A DNA stretch of 20,504 nt, from contig DATKDU010000113.1 in the NCBI GenBank assembly GCA_035512595.1, positions 1 through 20,504 of the forward strand, written 5' to 3'. The notes under the pieces were generated by a model. That model did no database searches, was not told where the DNA came from, and worked only from the letters and a program-made list of their open reading frames with translations. This stretch comes from DATKDU01 sp035512595. GTDB taxonomy: Bacteria; Planctomycetota; Planctomycetia; Pirellulales; Pirellulaceae. The number at the start of each line of letters is the position of its first letter. Position 1 is the first letter of the stretch. The position numbers and the translations under genes were made by a program. Below are positions 1 to 9,100 of this stretch, piece by piece.

Positions 1-1004
1 CAAATGTCGTAGGGCTGCACTTCCCACGGCTGCTTCGTCCCGGCCTTGACCGCGGCCAGGTCGTGAGCGCTGTAGGCCCAGACTTGATAGCGGTAGGGAT
101 AGGCGTGGTATCCCTTGTCACCGCGGAGCGGATCGTCCCCTTCGTCCGGAGGAGTGCCATACCATGACTCGCCCGTGCCGTGGCTGCCGATGAACAGCAC
201 GCTATCGCTCCCCTCTGGGAAGATAACCCCCTTGATGCTGGTGGCGCCGTTCCACAGCTCGCTGGCCGGACCTGTGATCGGGGCCAGCGGATTGTCCCCA
301 GTGTAGTACAGCAGCGGGACCGCAGGGGCCGCAGTATCGCCAAGCTGCGCCGGGTCGAAGCCGAACAGCGCCGGTCCCCAAGAGGTACGGGAAATGATCG
401 GCAGCCCGCCTTGCCCCGTGAGGTACGACGTTCCCAGAGCCGCTTGCCACGCTTCCGGCACGGGCGCCATCCAGCCGGCGACGTAACCGGCGCCCATGTC
501 CCCCACTTGATACAGGCCCGACATGGTTCCGGTTTCTAAATCCAGACCTGACATGCGGAAATGCGAAACAACGTCGGGAGTATCGGCGTCGTAGAAATTG
601 TAAATCGTGCCGATCAAATCGCCATTCACAATCAGCGTCCCGCCGTATCCCGGCATCTCGACCAGCGTCGGAAGGCGGTACATGATCTCGACAAACGGCT
701 GACGCACGGTGGCTGTGTTCAAGTCCCCGATCGGGCCTTGCAGCAATGGCGGGATATTGATCTCGGCAATTCCTTTTTGCCAGGCATGGCCAGTCATGAA
801 CATGGAGTTCGTGGCCGGATTGACCGACAGAGCCCCGCCGCCGTAGTCGAAGCTCGAAGCGCCGAACGTGCCGCCCGGCAGGCGGAACGCGCCTAAGTAG
901 CTCAGGTCCGTTTCCAGCAGCAGCCCAGCCAGCATACAGCGCGGCTCCAGCGTCTCCACCTGGGCCACAAAACTCAAACGACGTAAGCCGCGGCGATGCG
1001 ACAT
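1..1004 (-). CDS. LEPR-motif secreted protein, 5' part (C-terminus beyond window)
   Basis: The minus strand is open for 334 codons from an ATG at 1004 to the window edge, so the C-terminus is missing. The N-terminus is basic and carries LEPRCMLAG at residues 19-27. This matches the LEPR-x-L-L type motif found near the N-terminus of many large planctomycete surface proteins. There is no classical signal peptide before it. The body is rich in Gly, Tyr, Trp and Pro, with repeated short beta-type stretches such as YLGAFRLPGG and LIVNGDLIGTIYNF. This suggests a beta-propeller or similar all-beta extracellular fold, but I recognise no named domain. The start is chosen because it places the LEPR motif at the usual distance from Met. 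Codon use is strongly coding-like with no internal stop, whereas other frames here are shadows. The function is unknown; cell-surface or periplasmic location is inferred from the motif. Confidence 0.85.
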   Translation of the reverse strand, partial: MSHRRGLRRLSFVAQVETLEPRCMLAGLLLETDLSYLGAFRLPGGTFGASSFDYGGGALSVNPATNSMFMTGHAWQKGIAEINIPPLLQGPIGDLNTATVRQPFVEIMYRLPTLVEMPGYGGTLIVNGDLIGTIYNFYDADTPDVVSHFRMSGLDLETGTMSGLYQVGDMGAGYVAGWMAPVPEAWQAALGTSYLTGQGGLPIISRTSWGPALFGFDPAQLGDTAAPAVPLLYYTGDNPLAPITGPASELWNGATSIKGVIFPEGSDSVLFIGSHGTGESWYGTPPDEGDDPLRGDKGYHAYPYRYQVWAYSAHDLAAVKAGTKQPWEVQPYDI

Positions 1005-1737
1005 CACTATTACCTGCAGGTGTTTGGCAATCCCCAGGTCAACGAGCCGCCGCGCTTGCGGCGGCTCAAGGACTTGGGCCTTGAAGGTGAGTGGCTCAGT
1101 CTCCGATTGGTCATTCGCCCTCCGTGACAGCATTTCCTGGCAACCATGCTTGCTGGCCATGACAGCACAGCAGCGAATCGCTCGCCGCCGACGACCGTGC
1201 GGGGCGGACGCGATCGACGCGATCCGAATCCAACGGCGCGCACCGGCACCTCGCGGACGAACCCCTATCACATCGTTTCGACCAGCCGCCAATTGCCCCT
1301 TTGGTGACAATTGACCACAGGCCGAGAACGCGGTAGCAGGGAAATGCGATTGCCGGAACCGGCATGACGACTCGCTAGCATTCGATCACCAACGCACCGG
1401 CAAGCGGCGTGTACCGAACACCGCCGCCTGCGATAGCGCTGCCCCCAGAGATTACCTAGCTTTCTTGAGCTACCCCGTCAAATGAGACGGAGCCTCCCAG
1501 CGGTCGATAGCAGAAATCCGCCTCCGGGAAAACAGAGCCTGCACGCCGGCGGGTGGATTTGGACGATTTGGAAGGGCAGGACAGGCGAGATCCCGGATCG
1601 GGGCCGGTCCAAATCAGACCGTCGCTGCTGTCGGAGTGCCGCTAGCGAGAGATGTCCCAGACAGAGAACCTGGGGGCGGCGGAAAGAGATCGGGCGGACG
1701 GAACGATCGGTGAACCAATTTCACCGGCGCTCGCAAC
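1005..1737. other. Intergenic stretch without a convincing gene
   Basis: Between the two minus-strand genes I see no reading frame with coding-like composition. The frames that are open here have Arg/Pro/Ser-rich shadow translations. A 43-codon frame at 996-1127 (plus) is open and contains the hairpin at 1033-1078, but nothing else supports it. A small 6-bp palindrome (TGCCGG-AA-CCGGCA) lies at 1351-1364. I found no well-spaced promoter for the LEPR gene and no T-tailed terminator for the sigma factor gene that ends at 1738. Confidence 0.5.
1033..1078. repeat. Long imperfect inverted repeat (hairpin) upstream of the LEPR gene
   Basis: GAGCCGCCGC (1044-1053) and GCGGCGGCTC (1058-1067) form a perfect 10-bp stem with the 4-base loop GCTT. 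After a 3-base internal mismatch the pairing resumes with CCCAGGTC (1033-1040) against GACTTGGG (1071-1078), containing one G-U type pair. There is no T-run on either side, so this is not a standard intrinsic terminator. It lies 29 bases upstream of the minus-strand LEPR start and could be in its 5' leader or be a dispersed palindromic element. Confidence 0.6.
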
Positions 1738-2331
1738 TCAGTCCATGTCGCTGATGAAGTTCTCGAGCTTCTTTCGCACGCGATGGCGGAGCTGCCAGAG
1801 ATTCGTCTTGGAGTACTGGGGGGAAGAGTTTTCGGCCGCTCCCGACGCCAGCACTTCCTGATAGAAAGTCCGTTCCGCGGGCGACAGCGTCGCCACGAAC
1901 TCCTTTTCCGAGAGCGTCACGGCACTGCCGTCGGCGTCTCGCTGCCCTGATTCGGTGCGCGACACGGCTTGTTCCCGCACCCGGCGTCGCCGCTCGGAGC
2001 GCAGGAGCAAGCGCGCCTCGGCCTTCGCCAGAACCGAAAAAAAGGTGGAGAGCCGGCAGCCGCGATTCACGTCGAACCGGGAGAGCAGCGCGAAGTCGTT
2101 CTGCACCAGTGCGTACCAAACCCGGGCGGCAATTTCGTCTACCAGATTGGCATCGCTCCCAAAGCGACCGAGAAAGGCGCGAATCGACGCCATCAGCAAG
2201 TCATGCTGAGCCTGGTAGAGATTGGACCACGCGGCAGGTTCGCCGCGCAGGCAACTATGCACCAGTTGGCTATCGCGCAGCACGGCTGCGGAAGGGTGCA
2301 AACGAGTGGTGGAGGGAGGCACCGAACTCAA
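1738..2331 (-). CDS. ECF-like sigma-70 family RNA polymerase sigma factor
   Basis: The 197-residue product has the two-domain layout of small sigma factors. Residues about 22-115 look like region 2: LVHSCLRGEPAAW, then a helix with SDANLVDEIAARVWYALV, then the RFDVNRGCRLSTFFSVLAKA stretch typical of the promoter-melting segment. Residues about 145-192 (LSPAERTFYQEVL and RHRVRKKLENF) look like region 4, the -35-binding helix-turn-helix. A basic linker (RSERRRRVRE) joins them. The first usable start is TTG at 2331; GTG at 2322 is an alternative, and an in-frame stop lies at 2362-2364. No anti-sigma gene is adjacent. The gene diverges from the exosortase operon, so it may regulate that operon, but this rests on position only. 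Family assignment is fairly secure, subgroup is not known. Confidence 0.86.
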   Translation of the reverse strand: MSSVPPSTTRLHPSAAVLRDSQLVHSCLRGEPAAWSNLYQAQHDLLMASIRAFLGRFGSDANLVDEIAARVWYALVQNDFALLSRFDVNRGCRLSTFFSVLAKAEARLLLRSERRRRVREQAVSRTESGQRDADGSAVTLSEKEFVATLSPAERTFYQEVLASGAAENSSPQYSKTNLWQLRHRVRKKLENFISDMD

Positions 2332-2351
2332 GAGAATAGGTTGTCGCCAGG

Positions 2352-2379
2352 CCGGTTGGGGTTAGGTCCCCAAGGCCGG
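2352..2379. repeat. Hairpin in the sigma-factor leader
   Basis: TTGGGG (2356-2361) and CCCCAA (2368-2373) pair around a 6-base loop. The stem continues with CCGG (2352-2355) against CCGG (2376-2379) across a 2-base bulge. It lies between the predicted minus-strand promoter at 2473-2501 and the sigma factor start at 2331, so it would be transcribed in the leader of that gene. No T-run follows. Confidence 0.45.
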
Positions 2380-2472
2380 GTTATACGGATGCAAAAGCTG
2401 CATCAAAAGAGACACCAAACACCCAGTCCGCGCGCACTTCGTCCCCCTGGGATACATACTCGAACACCGCTG

Positions 2473-2501
2473 ATCCTAATAGCTGGAGACAGGCGTGTCA
2501 A
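2473..2501 (-). promoter_or_regulatory. Predicted sigma-70-type promoter for the sigma factor gene
   Basis: On the minus strand a perfect -35 hexamer TTGACA (2501-2496) is followed after 17 bases by TAGGAT (2478-2473), which matches 4 of 6 bases of the -10 consensus. Spacing is ideal. Transcription would start near 2466, giving a leader of about 135 bases before the TTG at 2331. Confidence 0.6.
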
Positions 2502-2539
2502 TCAACTTATCGAAAAAGTTTCCGGCCGGCACCACTTCC

Positions 2540-2567
2540 TTGACATGGCCGCCAAAGCGGCTATCTT
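2540..2567 (+). promoter_or_regulatory. Predicted sigma-70-type promoter for the exosortase operon
   Basis: A perfect -35 hexamer TTGACA (2540-2545) is followed after 16 bases by TATCTT (2562-2567), which matches 4 of 6 bases of the -10 consensus. The predicted start near 2574 leaves a leader of about 320 bases before the exosortase ATG at 2893. It is divergent from the promoter at 2473-2501, with their -35 boxes 38 bases apart. Confidence 0.6.
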
Positions 2568-2652
2568 GAATTTCGGTGCATTTTCGGTGTCAGGTCACCG
2601 ATTTGCCCTTTCCATCTGGGTTGACGCTCACCCCTGATGAGGACACCCACGG

Positions 2653-2667
2653 GGACGGAGTCCGTCC
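2653..2667. promoter_or_regulatory. 15-base palindrome in the exosortase leader
   Basis: GGACGGA and TCCGTCC flank a single central base. It lies about 80 bases downstream of the predicted transcription start and 225 bases before the start codon. It could be a regulator binding site or a small RNA structure. A looser inverted pair (CGGTG and CACCG) lies just upstream, near 2585-2600. No protein is known to bind here. Confidence 0.35.
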
Positions 2668-2892
2668 GCACCCTTCCTCTCGATCTTCTTTCTATCGACA
2701 AACCGCAGCCAGCATTGACCGCGCATCCTTCGTCGATCCCATTTTAGGCGCGCCGGCCAACGGGCACTGACCTCAACCTCTATTCGGCGCTAACCGTTCG
2801 TATAGGCAACGGCTCGAGCGGGCCGCCTCGTCATGGACCTATGGTCCCTGGCCTGCTCGGACAGCCGACATTCGAGTCTCGTCAATCTCTCC

Positions 2893-3915
2893 ATGAAAAC
2901 TCGCAGAAAAAAAAATGTCTCCGACTCGCGGAACGAGTCGCCCGCCGCAAGGCAGCGCGGCGCCGACATCGAGCCTGCACAGCTCGCGCCGACGCTGCCG
3001 TTAGCAACCCCTGCAGCGCGGGGAGCACTCGCGGCCATTGCCGCGCTCGTGGGCGTCGGCTTGTGGGCTTACTGGCCAACGCTGTCGGAGCTGTTTGCCA
3101 CCTGGTCACGCGAGCCCGATTATTCGCACGGGTTTTTGGTCGTGCCGCTGGCCACGTACTTCCTCTGGGCGCGTCGCAAGGAGTTCCCGGGAGTGTACCG
3201 GGGCAGTTGGCTGCTGGGACTGGGACTGATCGGCCTGAGCCTGGCGATGCGCTGTGTCGCGGCAAAGTATTTCTTCTCGTTTCTGGATGGCTGGTCGATT
3301 CTCTTCTGGCTCTCCGGCGTGGTCGTGGCGCTGGGCGGATTGCCGCTGCTCAAATGGAGCTTGCCGGCCATCGCCTTCCTGTGGTTCATGGTTCCTCTTC
3401 CTTTCTCGACGGAAGGATTGCTGAGCCAGCCGCTGCAGCGCGTTGCCACGAAAGTCAGCGTTTTCTTCCTGCAAACGCTCGGCCAGCCGGCCATTGCCGA
3501 GGGGAACGTGATCATTCTCGAGGAGATCAAGCTGGAAGTCGCGCAGGCCTGCTCGGGATTGCGTCTGTTCGTCAGCATTTTCGCCCTGGCGTTCGCCTGC
3601 GTGGTCATCGTCCGCAAAAGCTGGCTGGAAACGCTGATCCTGCTGGCCAGCGCGGTTCCCATCGCCGTGCTGGCTAATGCCGGCCGCATCGTGGCCACCG
3701 GCGTTTTCCTGCCGCTGTTCACCAGCGAGTCAGCGCGGCACCTGGTACACGACGCTGCCGGCTGGAGCACCATTCCGGTGGCGGCGGCCATGTTCGGGTT
3801 CGTGGTCTGGTACTTAGGCCAGGTGCTGATCGAAGAGCACGAAGTGGACATGTCGTCGGTAGTTCGTCAGATCGAAATTCAGCCGCGCACGCGGCCAACC
3901 CCCTCAACTCCATGA
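2893..3915 (+). CDS. Exosortase (multi-pass membrane transpeptidase for PEP-CTERM proteins)
   Basis: Exosortases are inner-membrane cysteine enzymes that recognise and process PEP-CTERM tails of exported proteins. The 340-residue product has about eight hydrophobic segments and the family landmarks: YSHGFLVVP at residues 77-85, the catalytic-Cys motif EVAQACSGLR with Cys220, the conserved Arg265 in NAGRIVATG, and His286 in HLVHDAAGW. Cys, Arg and His are the expected active-site residues. I chose ATG 2893 over the in-frame ATG 2833 because it is followed by a basic KTRRKK start typical of a cytosolic N-terminus, while the 20 extra residues look like leader translation. The stop codon overlaps the next start in an ATGA. 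A PEP-CTERM gene and an EpsI-like gene in the same locus support the assignment. The exosortase subfamily cannot be fixed by eye. Confidence 0.94.
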   Translation: MKTRRKKNVSDSRNESPAARQRGADIEPAQLAPTLPLATPAARGALAAIAALVGVGLWAYWPTLSELFATWSREPDYSHGFLVVPLATYFLWARRKEFPGVYRGSWLLGLGLIGLSLAMRCVAAKYFFSFLDGWSILFWLSGVVVALGGLPLLKWSLPAIAFLWFMVPLPFSTEGLLSQPLQRVATKVSVFFLQTLGQPAIAEGNVIILEEIKLEVAQACSGLRLFVSIFALAFACVVIVRKSWLETLILLASAVPIAVLANAGRIVATGVFLPLFTSESARHLVHDAAGWSTIPVAAAMFGFVVWYLGQVLIEEHEVDMSSVVRQIEIQPRTRPTPSTP

Positions 3916-6077
3916 ATATGCACACGCATCCGTCGCCAGTTCCCGGTTCGCCGCCGGCTGCGCCAACCGATCCGAAGCTGATCCTGCAAATCGTCCTGAT
4001 TACCCTGCGCTGCTGGTGGAAGATCGCCGTCCCAGTCGGCATCGTCTTGGCCGCCATCGCGGTGGCGGCAGTCATCCGCCTGGTCGATCCCACGTACACG
4101 GCCACGGCCTGGGTGCTCATCCGCGAGCGTCCGGATTATCTGGTCTCGCAGAACGCGTTTACCCTGAATCAGCAGAAACAAATCCAGAATCAACTGGAGC
4201 TAATGAGGAGTCCTCTATTGCTGAATGCTGTTTTGCAGGTGAAAGGTGTGGCTGATGCTCCCGAGCTCATCGATCAAGATGATCCGGTCGGGGCGCTCCG
4301 CAAGCGGCTGCGGGTCAAATCCCAGAACCAATCCGACTACTTCGTGATTGAATTCACGAGCACCTCTGCTCGACATGCATCGCTAATCGTAAACGCGGTC
4401 GCCGATAACTTCCTTTTAGAGCAATCCAAGATCAATTCGGGCCACGTCGGTGGGATGATTAAGACGCTCAACGAGATGATTGACAAGCAGAAAAATGCGG
4501 TCGGGGATTTGGAACGCTCGTTTCGATCCCTAGCCATATCCGAGGGGGTGAATCCGCTAGGCCCCAACTCGGAGGATACCAAGGTGCAAGCCCGCAATAT
4601 GATCATTGAGCTGAAGGCGCTGCAACTGAATGCCGAAAGGCAGGCTCAAGGGTTGGCGTCGCAAATCGCCGCCGAACAAGGTGTGCTTGACGGCAATAAA
4701 TTCGCTCCACTGGAGTCGGACGTAGAGCGGCGCGTCGAACAGCATCCGCCGGTAGTCAAGGAGTTGACGGCGGTTGAAAGACTGAAGAGCCTGCTTGCGG
4801 ACTATCAGAGAACGTCAACAAACGCCCAGGTTATCGCTGCCAAAAAGGCAGAACTGGTCAAAGCCGAACAGCACCTGAAGGACGTTGTCATGCCCGAGAT
4901 TCGCGACGAAATTCGCAAGCGACTTGTCGAGGAGGCACAGCGCGTCCAGAAGGAACGAATCGCGGAACTTCACCGCCAGCTTGAGCAGATACGCTTGGAC
5001 GTGTCGTTATTCAAGCAAGACATCGCCAATCTGGAAAAGGACCAGGCAATCTCCCAGGGAGAAACGATCGATCTCACCATCGCGCAAAACGCCTTCCAGC
5101 GGGGTCTGGATCATTTCGAGCGGATGAAAGACCGCAAGCAAAGTCTGGAAATCGAGCAACAGGCGCCTGCTACCGCGCAGCTCTTTCAGGTAGCCGACGT
5201 TCCCGCAGCGCCGGATTCGGAGTTGCCCTTCAAGCACATGGGGCTGGCTGGCAGTGCGGCCTTCCTGCTTCCCTTCGGGTTAGCCGTGGGGCTGGAATAC
5301 CTGCGCCGCCGCGTCTCGAACCGCGAGCAGCTCGAGCAGGGGGGCCACATCTCCGTGCTCGGCGAGGTTACCGCGCTCCCTCGGCGGCGGCGGTCCACCA
5401 AGGACGGGCATTCGCATCGCGATCTGCAGCTCTTTGAAGAGAGCATCGACGGCTTGCGGACCTTCCTCACGCTCCGGGAATCGATGCTCGGCATGAAGGT
5501 CATCGCCGTCAGCAGCGCCATCAGCCGCGAAGGAAAGACCAGCATCGCCGCCCAATTGGCCGTCAGCCTGGCCAGCGCCACCGGCGAGCGCACGCTGCTG
5601 ATTGACGGCGACATGCGTTCCCCCGACGTGGACAAGATCTTCGGCGTCGAACGGGGCCCCGGCCTGGCGGACGTGCTGCAAGGCGACGTCCCGATTGAAG
5701 AGGCGATCGAAACCGACTTCAACGATACGCTGCACCTGCTCACCGCCGGCAATCTGACCTGCAGCCCCCATCGGCTGCTGGGCAACGGCGAGTTCTCCGC
5801 GCTGCTCGGCCAGTTGCGGGCGTCGTACCACTATATCGTCGTGGATACGCCGCCGCTCCTGCCGGCCAGCGAGGCGCTGGTCATGGCCCGCGCGGCCGAT
5901 GCGGCCATTCTGTGCGTCCGCCGCGATTTCAGCCGACTCGATCAGGTGGTCGAAGCCCGCGATCGACTGCGGCAGTCCGGCGTCAAGACCGCCGGCGCGG
6001 TGCTCAGCGGCATTCCGCCGCGAATCTACGAACGCCGCTACGGCAGCTACTACTACAAGAACAAAGTCGGGGCCTGA
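3912..6077 (+). CDS. Wzz-domain / BY-kinase fusion (polysaccharide co-polymerase tyrosine autokinase)
   Basis: Proteins of this type control chain length and export of exopolysaccharide through cycles of tyrosine autophosphorylation. The 721-residue product has an N-terminal membrane segment (about 35-58), a long coiled-coil-rich periplasmic Wzz-like region to about 440, and a second membrane segment (about 443-463). A cytoplasmic bacterial tyrosine kinase domain follows. Walker A is SSAISREGKTS with Lys542, Walker A' is LLIDGDMRSP with Asp565 and Asp567, and Walker B is YIVVDTPP with Asp645. The C-terminus carries a tyrosine cluster (Tyr706, 710, 713-715), the usual autophosphorylation site. 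The start overlaps the exosortase stop in ATGA, suggesting translational coupling. The coding sequence for about residues 77-415 is clearly less GC-rich than its flanks. Confidence in the family is high; the polysaccharide it serves is unknown. Confidence 0.95.
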   Translation: MNMHTHPSPVPGSPPAAPTDPKLILQIVLITLRCWWKIAVPVGIVLAAIAVAAVIRLVDPTYTATAWVLIRERPDYLVSQNAFTLNQQKQIQNQLELMRSPLLLNAVLQVKGVADAPELIDQDDPVGALRKRLRVKSQNQSDYFVIEFTSTSARHASLIVNAVADNFLLEQSKINSGHVGGMIKTLNEMIDKQKNAVGDLERSFRSLAISEGVNPLGPNSEDTKVQARNMIIELKALQLNAERQAQGLASQIAAEQGVLDGNKFAPLESDVERRVEQHPPVVKELTAVERLKSLLADYQRTSTNAQVIAAKKAELVKAEQHLKDVVMPEIRDEIRKRLVEEAQRVQKERIAELHRQLEQIRLDVSLFKQDIANLEKDQAISQGETIDLTIAQNAFQRGLDHFERMKDRKQSLEIEQQAPATAQLFQVADVPAAPDSELPFKHMGLAGSAAFLLPFGLAVGLEYLRRRVSNREQLEQGGHISVLGEVTALPRRRRSTKDGHSHRDLQLFEESIDGLRTFLTLRESMLGMKVIAVSSAISREGKTSIAAQLAVSLASATGERTLLIDGDMRSPDVDKIFGVERGPGLADVLQGDVPIEEAIETDFNDTLHLLTAGNLTCSPHRLLGNGEFSALLGQLRASYHYIVVDTPPLLPASEALVMARAADAAILCVRRDFSRLDQVVEARDRLRQSGVKTAGAVLSGIPPRIYERRYGSYYYKNKVGA

Positions 6078-6126
6078 CCATCGGGGCGGCTCCCTGTCCA
6101 TTCAACGCAGTTGCTGACTCACAATC

Positions 6127-9100
6127 ATGGTGCGGCGCACTCTTAATCTCAAAGTATTGATCGCCACGATCGTGGCGCTTGCTGCGCTGGGCGGCAGCCT
6201 GCTGGGCTTGCATGCCTGGCAGGTGACGCGCACCGCCGGCTTCTTTCTCGTTCGCGCCACGGCGGAGGAGAAGGAGTCGAACTGGCTGAAGGCGGCCGGC
6301 TACATCGACCGCTATCTTTCGATCAGGCCCAAGGACAACGCCGCGCGAGTCCGTTTGGCGCTCGACTTCGGCAAGGGGGCAGAGACTTTCGCTCAAAAGA
6401 GCCGCGCCATCGACTTGTGTTTTCGGGCCGTCGTCGCGGGAGCAGCCGACCAGGAAGCCGATGTGCGGCTGCGGCTGTGCGAGCTGTTGCTCGAATCGGG
6501 ACGCTTCATCGAAGCCGACCGCGAGTCGCGTGTCTTGCTCGCCAAAGGAGGCAAGACCGAGGCGCCGGCGGCGCGGGTACACGCGATGGCGCTCTGGGCA
6601 CAGTGGAAGGATGGTTCCCTGGCCAGCTTTGACCTTCAGAAACTAAAGATCGTTCAGCGGATCGCCGAGGCGAGGCTTCTGAACCCCACCGACGTAGACC
6701 TGGCGATTATCGAAGCCGAAATGTATCGCAAGCATTCGCGACTGCCGATGGCCCAGGACGAGATGTTGACTCAGAAAGTCTGCGATGAAAGAGCCGATGA
6801 CAGCTTGGAGAAGCTGATTGCCGCCAGCCCTGACGACGCGAAAGCCTACCTGGCCCGACATCTTTACCGCGTTGAATACAAGCTCGCCGGCGCCGACAGC
6901 GATCTGGCGGAGGCTTTAGAACTCGCGCCCAAAATGCCCGAAGTGCTGTTGGTCGCCGGATCGCACGCTTATCGGCAGGGGGCAGCGGAAAGGGAGCAAG
7001 CGGCCGCGACCAATGACGCAGCCAAACCATTCTTCCAGCAAGCCAAGGGGCACTATCAAGAAGCGGTCAAGGTGCTGGATAAGGATCCGCGCCTGTTCAT
7101 GGCCTATCTGGCGCTCGGCGAATCGTGCATCGCCTTGGATCAGATCGACGAGGCAATTGGTCACTGGCGCGAAGGGGCCAAACAGGCGGTTCAGCCCACC
7201 GCGCAGGCCCATCTTTTGGGCCGCGTGGCCGATACCCTGCTCGCCACGGATCGGACGAGCGAGGCCGACGCGGTCCTGCTTGAGCTCGAAGAGATCGTCA
7301 ATCGAATCGGGGCGGGGGTCCGCGGCAGCGAATTGGTGGCGCTGAACCGGGGGCAGAATCTGCGGCGAGCTCTCTATCAGATCAAGACGGGCCGCGGTTC
7401 CGAAGCACTCGGTTTTCTCCGCTCAGTGATCGGCTCGCTGGAATCGGGGGATGCCAATCCGGAAACCAGCAGCATCGCCTATCGCCTGTTGGGGGATGTG
7501 TCCGCCGCGGCGGGGCAGTGGCTGGAAGCGGCCGACGCCTACGATCGGGCAGCCACCTTCAAGCCGGCCGATTATGCAACCCGGATGGCAACGGCCAACG
7601 CCTGGCTCATGGCCGGACGCCCCGCGCTCGCCGCGGATCAAGTCGAACGAGTCCTGAAGGATTCGCCGACCGTTTCCGCCTGGCTGCTCTTGGCGACCGC
7701 CGAATTCCGCCGCCAAGCGCCCCTTTCGCCGGAAGAACAATCGTGGTCGCGATTTGAGCAAGCGATGGCCGCACTCGGCAAACGGCCGTCCGAGCCGCCG
7801 TTTCCTGGTACTTGGAGAATCGCCCTGCTGCAGGCGGATTACGAAGTGCTCCGTGGAAAACAAAGCGGGCAGGAGCCGCAGGCAATCGCCAAGGTGGCTG
7901 ACGACCTGCGCAAGGCGGAGCCTGAGTTGCTCGCGTCCCCCGATTGCCCGCTCCAGTGGATTCTCTTCTATGAGCATGTCGGGCTCTCTGCGGACGCCGA
8001 TCGAGCCCTGGCGAGCCTCGATTCGCTCAACGTTCCCCCCGCGACGATTGCCGTCGTCGGGGCGCGACTGGCGGCCAAACGGCGCGACTACCAGCGAGCG
8101 GCCGATCTGCTGGATACGGCGCTGCGCAGCGCCCCGGCCGAACAACAGCGGACGCTGCGCGCGGAAGCGGCTCAGATCGCCGCGGCCGGCCAGGACTACG
8201 CCCGGGCCGAAACCATCTTGAAGCTCGAGCTCAAGCTGCGGCCGCAAGACACCGAGATCCTGCGGCAATTGGCGGAGCTCGAGCTCGCGCGGGGAAATGC
8301 CGCCGGGTTGCCAGCGTGGGAAGAAAAGCTGGCCGCGGCAGGACCATGGGGCGAGCCGCTGCTGCACTTGTTCCGCGGCTACCGGCTGGTGCTGACCGCC
8401 TCCGCCAACGATCAAGCGCAGCTTCAGGCGGCCCTGGAGGCGCAGTCCCGCGCCACGGTGCTGCGTCCGCAATGGGGCGAAGCGTACGTCCTGCGGGGGA
8501 TGATCGAGAAGCGCCAGGGGCGGATGGAGCCGGCGATCCGGTCGTATCAGCAGGCGATCGACCTGGGCGTTCAGCGGGTTGCGGTCTACGAGGAGCTCAT
8601 CGACCTGCTCGACCGGATGAATCGGCCGGCCGACTGCAACCGTTACTTGGCGCGGCTGGCCAACACCCTCCCCATTTCCCAGCGGCTGACGCAGCTCGCT
8701 GGCAACCAGCAACTGCGGCAGGACAATCCTGAAGGGGCTGTGGAAATCGCCCGCCAGCGTGCTGACAAGCAGCCGCGCGATCCGCTGGCCCGGTTGTGGC
8801 TCGGCCGGGTTCTGCTCTTGGCCAATCAGCCTGCCGACGCGCAGCGCGAGTTCGAGCGGGCCGTGGAGCTGGCCCCTGAAGATGCCCGCGTCTGGAATGG
8901 GTTGTTCACCTTCTTCGTGCAAACTCGCGCCACCGATCAGGCCCGGAAGACCCTTGCTCAGCTTGCCGCCAAGGCCAGGCTCGAACCGTCCCAGCGGAGC
9001 TACATCCTGGCTCAAGGTCACGAAATGCTGGGGGATGTTGACGAAGCCAAACAGTATTACGAAGAGGCCGTGGCGACCGCTCCCAAGAGCGCCGACATTC

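Noticed and set aside
996..1127. 43-codon plus-strand frame containing the 1033-1078 hairpin
   Set aside because: It overlaps the start of the LEPR gene, and its middle is simply the translation of the palindrome; no ribosome binding site or homology signal is visible.
2522..2545. Possible sigma-54 promoter (GGCAC...TTG)
   Set aside because: The second half is displaced by two bases from the required GG-N10-GC spacing, while the sigma-70 -35 box at 2540-2545 explains the TTGACA.
1969..2637. 222-codon plus-strand frame across the sigma factor gene and the control region
   Set aside because: The first part is antisense to the sigma factor and the rest covers the two predicted promoters; the translation has no domain.
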